Source: Acidobacteriaceae bacterium (GTDB lineage Bacteria; Acidobacteriota; Terriglobia; Bryobacterales; Bryobacteraceae). From it: a DNA stretch of 6,513 bases. Numbering within the stretch: position 1 is the first letter of the stretch; each line of letters begins with the position of its first letter. The notes under the pieces are model-generated. The model saw only the letters and a program-made list of their open reading frames with translations, was not told where the DNA came from and did no database searches. The translations under genes and the position numbers were made by a program. The DNA lies in assembly GCA_019245255.1 (NCBI GenBank), contig JAFARV010000651.1, positions 1-6,513 of the forward strand. The letters are read 5' to 3'. Positions 1 through 5,478 of this stretch are shown here, one piece after another.

Positions 1-91
1 CGTTGCTATGCGAAAGATCGCTATACGAAACGCTCGTGATGTTTTGCGCGAGCGCCCCGGCGACAAATAAAAGACTAATCAGATATTTCAT
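1..91 (-). CDS. Partial exported protein, N-terminus only
   Basis: Thirty codons are visible before the gene leaves the window. It starts at ATG (91-89) with MKYLISLLFVAGALAQ, a textbook Sec signal peptide: one lysine, a hydrophobic core, and a likely cleavage after ALA just before Gln. The mature part begins NITSVSYSDLSHSN. A GAGG Shine-Dalgarno (plus-strand 99-102) lies 7 nt upstream of the ATG and fixes the start. The gene begins 29 bp after the stop of the fibre-like gene on the same strand, so the two are probably co-transcribed. The mature start is loosely reminiscent of fibronectin-type-III-like domains in acidobacterial secreted proteins ('I-x-x-V-x-x-x-x-x-T/S'), but 14 residues are too few to assign a family. 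Export is well supported; function is unknown. Confidence 0.7.
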   Translation of the reverse strand, partial: MKYLISLLFVAGALAQNITSVSYSDLSHSN

Positions 92-120
92 CTAAATGCC
101 TCATGAAAATGCTGGCTAAC

Positions 121-2013
121 CTATTTACCCCAGCAGATGTAATCCAATACGTGACTGGATGACGAATCTGTTATCGCCAATGTCGTAGTGGAAGGGGTAT
201 AGGAGGTCACACTGCCGCTGGAGCGATCTGTAACTACGCAGTGCGGAGCAGCGGAATAGGCCGTATGAAATGTTATCGTTGCACTAGTTGCCGACAGAGT
301 TACCGTTCCATCATGGTCGGTTGCTGCGGCATCCAAAGTGCCGCCGGAGACTGTTGGGGCTGCAGCCTGCTGACTTTGAATATGGCCGTTGTTATAGGCC
401 ACTAAGGTATTGACCAACCCGGACGGCGACGTAGCAACAGCGCCGATGCCCACACTGCCTAAGCATTCCGAGAATGGAAAGCCATTAACACTACCTGTCG
501 CACCGCTCTGGGCATATAAGGCGATGCAATCTGCAAAGTTTCCATAAGTGACGCCTTCGTGATTGAACTGCTCCAAAACAGCGCCGTCGCTGTTATCAGT
601 TCCGAAGGTGATATATGAGGTTATCCCAGCGGTTGATGTAGGAGCCTGAAGGCTAATTCCCGTGCTCGCTCCTGATTTCGAGATGGTTATCGCGTCTACT
701 GGCGACTTGGTGCCAATCCCCAACCGAAAATTCGAGTTGTCCCAGAAGAAGTTGTCCGTCGCAGCCAAGGCTCCTCCTGAATTGAACTGAATATCGCCGA
801 AGTTCCCTGCCGCCGTACCACTGCTACTGCACCCCGTGCAGCTTGTTACAGTCAGATTTCCGGCATTATCCACATAGGCGTTGTTGGATCCCAGTTGAAG
901 CAGCCCCGATCCCTTAGCTTGCAAGAGAAGTCCGATATTCGTGTCCGAACCGGCGGAGCCGATTGCGACATTCTGGCCGGTTGCAGCATTGGTGACTGAT
1001 GCGTAATTCACCGCGCTGGCAGTCGTGTTGACTGTGAGGCTATTGTTATTGTTTGCGTCGACCAGCTTTAGGGCGCTCGACGAACTGCTGGCGAATCCAG
1101 TGCAAGTGCCAGTGCAAGTGGCGTTTGCAACCGTGGTTGTGCCGCCAAAAGTATTGCTGCCCGTGAAGTTGTTGGCTGCTTGTAGGCGGGGCAGCACGCT
1201 CGTGTTAATGTCAATTGCGCCGTTGCTGTTGAGTAGAGCACCAGAGGGACCGAGCAGTCCAAGCTGTGTCCACGTATTGGTTCCCGAGCAAGTATAGACC
1301 TGTTGCCCTGCTGGTTGGTCGGAAGCAAAATAAAGAGTGCCGGTTGTACAAGTGGTTGGCATGGCGGACAGCGTGCCGGAGCTCATGGTGTTGATTCCTA
1401 GTTGCGAGATTCCTGTAACGCGTCCCTTGCTATCCACCGTGAGCTGGACCGTGTGACTTGCATCACCATAGCTGCCTGGGGAAGAGTTCACCGTGGCAAG
1501 AGTAGCGGTGGTGCTCCCAGCCGAAGTCGAGACATCGCCTGATAAGGCTGGCATCCGCGCAGTTGAGAGCGTGCCAGTGTTGATCTCAGAAGCATCAATA
1601 CTCTTGTTGAGGAGTGTTTGTGTGTCAGTAGTACCTACGACAGTTCCCGTGGGAGCTGCAACGACGCTGGTAGTGTTAGGAGCAGTCCGAATAACAAGAC
1701 CGTTTGAGCCCGGATCCGCTAAACCCGATGCACTCACTCCTTGCGTCGCCCAGGTATTCGCAACCGGACAACCATATAGATTTTGCCCTGCCGGAGCATT
1801 CGTTTTGAAGAAAAGATCGCCCGGCGAGCAGGTGGAGGGAAGCGACGTCCCGGTCTTGACCGGCCGAGTATAGGAAGAATTGGTGAAGTCTACGTTTTTG
1901 GCTTGCGAGCCAAGGTTAATTTGCGTTTGCGCGAACGTAAAGCTGATCGCGGCTGCGGCCAATATGGAGGAGCGCAGCGCCGTCCAAATATAGAATTGAC
2001 TAAGAGCTTTCAT
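121..2013 (-). CDS. Secreted tail-fibre-like / adhesin-like protein (630 aa)
   Basis: The gene is read from ATG 2013-2011, giving MKALSQFYIW followed by a hydrophobic stretch ending ISFTFAQTQ, a plausible Sec signal peptide cleaved near residue 29. A weak GGGA Shine-Dalgarno lies about 8 nt upstream. An in-frame GTG at 2070 would add 19 residues but has no ribosome site. The mature protein is rich in Ser, Thr, Gly, Ala and Asn. Two Cys repeats occur at about residues 55-91 and 213-252. Between them lie motifs typical of phage tail fibres: LSGDVSTSAGSTTATL (about 158-173) and TVDSKGRVTGIS (about 192-203). Further on are CTGTCTG (about 300), CTGC (about 392), and a fibre-shaft-like stretch with FFWDNSNFRLGIGTKSP (about 421-438). 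The C-terminal domain ends in an IxDSSSSHVLDYICWGK-like strand with paired cysteines at 592 and 627. I infer a surface-exposed, probably oligomeric fibre or adhesin. The ligand is unknown. No phage genes are seen around it, so a prophage origin is possible but unsupported. Confidence 0.8.
   Translation of the reverse strand: MKALSQFYIWTALRSSILAAAAISFTFAQTQINLGSQAKNVDFTNSSYTRPVKTGTSLPSTCSPGDLFFKTNAPAGQNLYGCPVANTWATQGVSASGLADPGSNGLVIRTAPNTTSVVAAPTGTVVGTTDTQTLLNKSIDASEINTGTLSTARMPALSGDVSTSAGSTTATLATVNSSPGSYGDASHTVQLTVDSKGRVTGISQLGINTMSSGTLSAMPTTCTTGTLYFASDQPAGQQVYTCSGTNTWTQLGLLGPSGALLNSNGAIDINTSVLPRLQAANNFTGSNTFGGTTTVANATCTGTCTGFASSSSSALKLVDANNNNSLTVNTTASAVNYASVTNAATGQNVAIGSAGSDTNIGLLLQAKGSGLLQLGSNNAYVDNAGNLTVTSCTGCSSSGTAAGNFGDIQFNSGGALAATDNFFWDNSNFRLGIGTKSPVDAITISKSGASTGISLQAPTSTAGITSYITFGTDNSDGAVLEQFNHEGVTYGNFADCIALYAQSGATGSVNGFPFSECLGSVGIGAVATSPSGLVNTLVAYNNGHIQSQQAAAPTVSGGTLDAAATDHDGTVTLSATSATITFHTAYSAAPHCVVTDRSSGSVTSYTPSTTTLAITDSSSSHVLDYICWGK
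1098..1121. repeat. Tandem 12-bp direct repeat
   Basis: Two adjacent copies of CAGTGCAAGTGC/G differ only in the last base. On the minus strand they encode the TCTG-TCTG stretch of the fibre-like protein. This is a probable replication-slippage duplication inside the coding region. Confidence 0.6.
1258..1377 (-). repeat. Intragenic Cys-repeat copy 2 in fibre-like gene
   Basis: This encodes GTLSAMPTTCTTGTLYFASD followed by QPAGQQVYTCSGTNTWTQLG. The order and spacing of its conserved residues match copy 1, with the same 20-residue Cys-Cys distance. The copies are diverged at the nucleotide level, which suggests an old duplication or a family domain rather than a recent slip. Confidence 0.75.
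1741..1851 (-). repeat. Intragenic Cys-repeat copy 1 in fibre-like gene
   Basis: This encodes a unit of about 37 residues that starts GTSLPSTCSPGDLFFKTNAP and continues AGQNLYGCPVANTWATQ. Two cysteines are spaced 20 residues apart. It matches copy 2 (1258-1377) at G-T-x-x-x-x-T-C, G-x-L-x-F, PAGQ-x-x-Y-x-C and NTW. The cysteines could form a disulfide after export. Confidence 0.75.
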
Positions 2014-2149
2014 TGGATTTGTCCCGTAGCCACGATGTGCTACACACCCAGACGCTAGCAGTAGAAACACGCATACTACGTACGCTCGAATAAGCTAAGT
2101 AACTGGAAACAATAGCTCAAAAAAGTTTTTCGACTTTTGTGATCCTATG
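2014..2149 (-). other. Leader/upstream region of the fibre-like gene
   Basis: This 136-bp gap lies between the fibre-like start codon and the left end of the IS. It must hold the promoter of the minus-strand unit, unless transcription comes out of the IS. It is AT-rich near 2100-2140. I see no convincing -35/-10 pair. The IS insertion ends 136 bp from the start codon and could have replaced the original upstream control region. Confidence 0.4.
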
Positions 2150-2186
2150 GAGGATGTCCGCCTTTCCGTTGAAAAAGGGACGGCTC
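2150..2186 (+). repeat. IS256-type terminal inverted repeat, left
   Basis: This 37-bp end reads inward from GAGGATGTCCG to ACGGCTC. Compared with the reverse complement of 3537-3573, I count 27 of 37 identical positions without gaps. Most mismatches fall in a six-base block just after GTCCG. Identity stops abruptly outside GAGG, which sets the IS boundary. Confidence 0.85.
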
Positions 2187-2197
2187 GAAAGCATGAT

Positions 2198-3477
2198 CTA
2201 AGCCGCTGAATGGGCAGCGACGGTGATTGCATTTAGGTTACAACGCAAGTCATGAGCACGCTGCAGGTTACGAATCAGCAGCGGCAAATGGCGGTAGCCG
2301 TGAAGACGATTCCAGCGGGTTTCGGCATAGAACAGGGCTGAGGCCACCCAGCGCAAGCGGTGATCGCTGCCCTGCCAGCGTTTGACACGTCGACAGATGG
2401 TCTCGACGACCGAAAAGCTGGATTCGGTTCCATTGGTACTGCTGAGGACCGGCGCAAGCGGGCATGCACCTGCAGATCATGGAGCGTGAGGGTCTTCTCT
2501 AACCCCTCCATTAAGCTGGCCGCCGCACTCGGGTTTAATTCATTTAATTCATCGTGCAAGCGATACAGCGCCTGCCGGGCGTCACTGATATCAGCGTGCG
2601 CGTAGGTCAGCCGCAGCTTGTACTTGAACCAGTGTTGATGGCTGTCTGCACATACGCCAGAATGTTGCGAATCTTATGCACCTGGCAGCGCGGATAAAAG
2701 CGGCTTGGCCGCATGCCGCTCAATGGCGACACGCAGGGCACGGCTGCCGTCAATCAGATACAAACGCGGTTGGCTGAAATCCAGGCCACGCTCACACAGG
2801 TGATCGAATAATCCGCTGACCACGTTCGCATTCTCGGTGGCTCCTTGCACCAGCCCCAATCGACCTTCTTGCCAAACGCATCGATGCCAATGGCCACCAC
2901 CAATTGCTGGCCCTTGAAAATCGTACCGTCAACTAACAGGGCACAGATCTGCAAATGCTGCAAGCAACGGCTCATGAGAGCCTCCAGTTTCTTGCGGCTA
3001 GCCTCCACAAAGCGTTCGCTGAGGGTGCTCTTCTCCAACCCGTAGGCATCCATAAACTGCTGCAGCACTAGCTTGTAATCCCGCATGCTGAGCCCGCGCA
3101 TGATGTTACTCCAAACCGTTTCTTCCGCCGGAGTCACCTGCTGAAACAGCTGGTAAGTTCCTAATGGCAGCTCTTTGCCGCCGCACTCCCGTAGGCGCGG
3201 CCGGGCAATCGGGACCCGTTGGCCATCGATGAGGCAGGACCTTGCTCAATGCCCCAGCGGTAAGCTTGTCGCCTTTGCCTGCGGCACCGGCAATCTGCTC
3301 GACCTCCGATTCCAGCACCGACTCGATGAACATCCGGCCCACCTTCCGGACCAGTTCACCTAAGCCTTGCTCTAAGCTGCTCAGCACTTCTGCCATCGGC
3401 AACGAAATCTGGATGGCCTGGTCTCCCGGCGCTTTCGCGCCCTTGTCGACTGCTCTGTTCTGATACGCTCTTTTCAA
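2198..3477 (-). pseudogene. IS256-family transposase, frameshifted
   Basis: Joined across frames, this is a full-length Mutator/IS256 DDE transposase of about 427 codons. It starts at TTG 3477-3475 (LKRAYQNRAVDKG) and ends at TAG 2200-2198 (AAHSAA). In order, I read EVEQIAGAAGKGDK, then YRWGIEQGP, then LIDGQRVPIARPRLRE, then GLSMRDYKL, then ALLVDGTIFKGQQLVVAIGI, then QGATENANVVSGLF, YLIDGSRAL, RCQVHKIRN, SLMEGLEKTLTLHDL, and SSTNGTESSFSVVETICRR. The DDE residues are present: Asp at 2928-2930 (VDG), Asp at 2749-2751 (IDG) and Glu at 2423-2425 (GTES). Frame changes are needed near 3258-3266, 3233-3245, 2854-2858, 2688-2694, 2640-2648 and 2443-2449. Five look like single-base losses and one like a gain of one (or loss of two). 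No in-frame nonsense substitution is seen within the correct frames. The gene cannot give a functional protein as written, unless the indels are assembly errors. Confidence 0.88.
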
Positions 3478-3482
3478 AACGA

Positions 3483-3489
3483 CTCTCCT
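3483..3489 (-). promoter_or_regulatory. Ribosome binding site of the transposase
   Basis: AGGAGAG on the minus strand lies 5 nt before the TTG codon at 3477-3475. This supports TTG as the transposase start, ahead of the internal ATG in ISLPMAEV. A rare start codon is a common way for IS elements to keep transposase levels low. Confidence 0.65.
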
Positions 3490-3499
3490 TTTTTCTGGC

Positions 3500-3535
3500 A
3501 AGAAAAATTTCCCAGAGCCTATCACGGGCTCTGGG
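3500..3535 (-). terminator. Terminator-like hairpin between IS end and transposase start
   Basis: CCCAGAGCC (3511-3519) and GGCTCTGGG (3527-3535) form a perfect 9-bp GC-rich stem with a 7-nt loop. Read on the minus strand, the stem is followed by AAATTTTTCTT, a short T tract. It lies between the right inverted repeat and the transposase ribosome site. It could stop transcripts entering the IS from outside, a known strategy of insertion sequences. A transposase promoter would then have to lie inside or after the hairpin; I do not see a clear one. Confidence 0.6.
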
Positions 3536-3536
3536 T

Positions 3537-3573
3537 GAGTCGTTCCCTTTTCTACGATCTTTCGGACATCCTC
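3537..3573 (-). repeat. IS256-type terminal inverted repeat, right
   Basis: This is the partner of 2150-2186, at the transposase-start side. Read inward on the minus strand it is GAGGATGTCCG, then AAAGATCGTAGAAAAGGGAA, then CGACTC. The outer sequence 3574 onward shows no similarity to the left flank. Confidence 0.85.
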
Positions 3574-3961
3574 GGTTTTTCCCGACTGGACGAAATAAAG
3601 TTGATCGTTTGGGATGAGGTATTTAGGGCTGATTTGGGTGCTGATGCGAAACGGCGGGACGCGAGACTCGTGCCAGAAGCATGGCGAATTCCAAGAAGCG
3701 CGGAGGCGGGCCGAAATCACCGGATGACAAGGCCAATTCGAGTAAGAACTCGACAAAGCATGGCTGCACGTCGAACATTTCCATTCTCGTTTGAAATTCT
3801 CTTCCCATCCGCCCCGAGCCCAGAATTCCGGCTCTTCCAGATAAATCGCTTGCGCCCGGGCTTCGAGCGCGCGCTGGACACCGAGTGTTAAGCACTTGCC
3901 GTAGTTCTCGCCCGGTGAGATATAACCACCAGGGCGATGCAAACGCCCTCAATCGTTTTCA
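3574..3961 (-). pseudogene. Truncated, decayed gene fragment (possible TIM-barrel hydrolase-like)
   Basis: The stretch at 3942-3781 reads as real protein: GGYISPGENYGKCLTLG, then RALEARAQAIYLEEPEFWAR, then GGWEENFKREW. The LEEPEFW block and following FKREW look like part of a conserved family of large TIM-barrel, glycoside-hydrolase-like hypothetical proteins as I recall it; this is memory, not a search. Upstream, the frame is interrupted by TGA, but another frame starting at ATG 3961-3959 gives MKTIEGVCIA. That sequence could join the conserved block through a one-frame slip, and an AGGA lies 5 nt before this ATG. After FKREW no frame continues the family recognisably, and the fragment stops at the IS end (3573). 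I infer a leftover piece of a gene cut by the IS or by a rearrangement. The open frame continues through the inverted repeat into the transposase reading frame, which is probably chance. Confidence 0.4.
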
Positions 3962-3974
3962 TGGTTATCCTCAG

Positions 3975-3989
3975 ATGTACCAAGTACAT
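3975..3989. promoter_or_regulatory. Perfect palindrome ATGTAC-CAA-GTACAT, candidate operator
   Basis: Two perfect 6-bp half-sites are separated by 3 bp. The centre is about 100 bp upstream of the winged-helix membrane protein start, in the intergenic stretch between it and the decayed fragment. The size suits a dimeric DNA-binding protein. Binding by the downstream regulator is only a guess. Confidence 0.4.
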
Positions 3990-4032
3990 TCATTTGGACA
4001 CGGCGTGAGACTCATTGATTTTGATCGAGAAC

Positions 4033-4061
4033 TGGAAATCTCCGATGAAATACCATTTCCA
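4033..4061 (+). other. Inverted repeat in the leader of the regulator gene
   Basis: TGGAAAT (4033-4039) and ATTTCCA (4055-4061) are complementary, with a 15-nt loop. They end 10 nt before the ribosome site of the gene at 4084. A weak leader hairpin is possible; its stem is AT-rich and short. Confidence 0.25.
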
Positions 4062-4071
4062 TTGAGATCCG

Positions 4072-4080
4072 AAGGGGTGA
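4072..4080 (+). promoter_or_regulatory. Ribosome binding site for the gene at 4084
   Basis: AAGGGGTGA sits 3 nt before the ATG at 4084, with the GGGG core about 6 nt away. It supports this ATG as the start. Confidence 0.6.
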
Positions 4081-4083
4081 AGC

Positions 4084-5409
4084 ATGTCTCGAATTCCGGA
4101 AGTTGATTCGAACCCGCCTTGTGAGGTGGATTGCGCGCTCACAAATGAGCAGAAACGCGAAATCGTGCAGCGCGTCCTCAGCAGCAACACTTTTGCCAGT
4201 TCTCCAGCGCTACGGGCGTTTCTGCTCTATATAACCGACCACGCCCTATCGGCCGCACCCAAGAGAGTTAAAGAGCATCAGATCGGCACGGATGTGCTGG
4301 GGCGTAAACCCGATTACGACCCCTCCACTGACAACATCGTTCGAGTGCGAGCTCACGAGCTGCGGCAGAGGCTTGAAAAATACTTCAATGGTGAAGGGGC
4401 ACACGAGCCGGTCATCGTTTCAGTCCGCAAAGGGAGCTACGTCCCCGATTTCCACTTGCGCTCCCCGATTCTCGAAAAATCGCCTGGATTACCCGCTAAA
4501 CCCTTCCTGCCGCCCCGGTCCAGACCACAATATTGGAGGCTTGTGTCGACTCTTGGCCTTGTCGCGAGTGCCATCGCGCTTGCGTTCTTCGCTTATCAAC
4601 ACAAGCAAGCCGTTGGCCCACACAACCCTCCGGAGATTGCCGCAATACGAGACTTTTGGGGACCTTTCTTCCAGCCTGCAGATCGACCGCTCGTAGTGAT
4701 TGCCGCCGATTCTGGTTTTGCTTTGTGGCAGGACCTTACTGAGAGGGATTTGAATTTGGGAGATTATTTGGGCCGCAAATATTTGCTGATGGACGGCGCG
4801 GATCCGAAGTTGAAAGAATTGGCGGCACGCCGCTGCACCAGCCCTGCCGATTTGAGCATCACACTACGGCTCCAGGAACTGAGCAGGGAACTGGGAGGAC
4901 GAATCAATGCGCAATATGCGCGCAACGTTAACGTCCGCGAGCTTCGCAAAGCAAATGCTGTTTTAATCGGCAGCCGACGCTCTAATCCATGGGTCGAGCT
5001 CTTTGAACCCCGCATGAATTTCGTGCTCGGCCGCGATCACAAATCAGGGGGCCCGGTTTTTGAGAACCGCCATCCCAAACCGGGCGAAGCCCTATTGTTC
5101 GGCATCCCCGGCAGGCTCGACGTAGAGGGAACGGAACAAAGAGAGCTGCTATCTTACGCGGTCATTGCATTAGTACCAAACTCACCCGATGGCGGCTCGG
5201 CAGTGCTCGTAGAAGGCTTGAACATGGAGGCAACCGAAGCTGCCGGCGAAACAGTAACAAATGCCGAACGCCTGGGCGCATTACTTCGTGGCATGGGACA
5301 CAAGGCAGGAACACCCGTACCCCCATTCGAAGCGCTTCTGAGGGTGACCTCTGTGCCTGGTGGGTATGCCATGTCTCAAGTGGTCTCTTTTCGATGTTTA
5401 ACAAATTGA
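4084..5409 (+). CDS. Membrane-anchored winged-helix protein, acidobacterial CadC/ToxR-like type (441 aa)
   Basis: Residues about 20-123 form a domain I recognise from many acidobacterial proteins. FASSPALRAFLLYITDHAL is followed by RVKEHQIGTDVLGRKPDYDP, then TDNIVRVRAHELRQRLEKYF and KGSYVPDF. The last part resembles the recognition helix and wing of OmpR/PhoB-type DNA-binding domains. A Pro/Arg-rich linker leads to one membrane helix at about 151-171 (WRLVSTLGLVASAIALAFFAY region, basic residues before it). The remaining 270 residues would be periplasmic. They include FWGPFFQPADRPLVVIAADS, QDLTERDLNLGDYL, and NAVLIGSRRSNPWVELFEPR, a block typical of the same acidobacterial group. The topology fits a one-component sensor-regulator that binds DNA inside and senses outside, but the ligand and targets are unknown. 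The protein ends at TGA 5407-5409. The reductase gene follows after 69 bp on the same strand, so co-transcription is possible. Confidence 0.82.
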   Translation: MSRIPEVDSNPPCEVDCALTNEQKREIVQRVLSSNTFASSPALRAFLLYITDHALSAAPKRVKEHQIGTDVLGRKPDYDPSTDNIVRVRAHELRQRLEKYFNGEGAHEPVIVSVRKGSYVPDFHLRSPILEKSPGLPAKPFLPPRSRPQYWRLVSTLGLVASAIALAFFAYQHKQAVGPHNPPEIAAIRDFWGPFFQPADRPLVVIAADSGFALWQDLTERDLNLGDYLGRKYLLMDGADPKLKELAARRCTSPADLSITLRLQELSRELGGRINAQYARNVNVRELRKANAVLIGSRRSNPWVELFEPRMNFVLGRDHKSGGPVFENRHPKPGEALLFGIPGRLDVEGTEQRELLSYAVIALVPNSPDGGSAVLVEGLNMEATEAAGETVTNAERLGALLRGMGHKAGTPVPPFEALLRVTSVPGGYAMSQVVSFRCLTN

Positions 5410-5478
5410 AGGGGATCTGCCTCAGGCTCTCTGTCTTAAAAGCTGGAAACTTACCAGCCGCCGTAGAATCAGCTTAGT

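Larger units (their letters stand above)
2150..3573 (-). mobile_element. IS256-family insertion sequence, 1424 bp, inactive copy
   Basis: The element is bounded by 37-bp imperfect inverted repeats (2150-2186 and 3537-3573). Both start GAGGATGTCCG, resembling the known IS256-type terminus that begins GA and contains GTCCG. It carries one minus-strand transposase gene of the Mutator/IS256 DDE type. The length is normal for the family. The flanking 8-9 bp (left GATCCTATG at 2141-2149, right GGTTTTTCC at 3574-3582) do not match, so no target-site duplication is visible. The transposase is frameshifted, so this copy should not move by itself, although its ends could be used in trans by an intact relative. 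Confidence 0.88.

Noticed and set aside
1025..2058. Plus-strand open frames opposite the fibre-like gene (for example 1025-1297, 1493-1873, 1783-2058)
   Set aside because: They are antisense to a repetitive, well-supported coding region, have no recognisable domains or ribosome sites, and are explained as shadow frames of its biased codon use.
2118..2139. AT-rich hairpin (AAAAGT/ACTTTT) left of the IS
   Set aside because: The stem is only about 6 bp of mostly A-T pairs, without a GC core. It is too weak to call a terminator.
2443..3266. Programmed frameshifting as the explanation of the transposase frame changes
   Set aside because: Known programmed shifts in IS elements use one slippery site between two frames. 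Here six separate shifts in mixed contexts would be needed, which fits decay or sequencing error instead.
3106..3942. A continuous 278-codon minus-strand frame joining the gene relic to the transposase N-terminus
   Set aside because: It crosses the IS terminal inverted repeat, its start is a TTG inside the relic, and its end runs into a frameshifted part of the transposase. It is a chance fusion of two unrelated remnants rather than a designed protein.
3885..4106. Plus-strand 73-codon frame ahead of the regulator gene
   Set aside because: It overlaps the relic on the opposite strand and the first codons of the regulator in another frame. It has no family resemblance and is best seen as non-coding.
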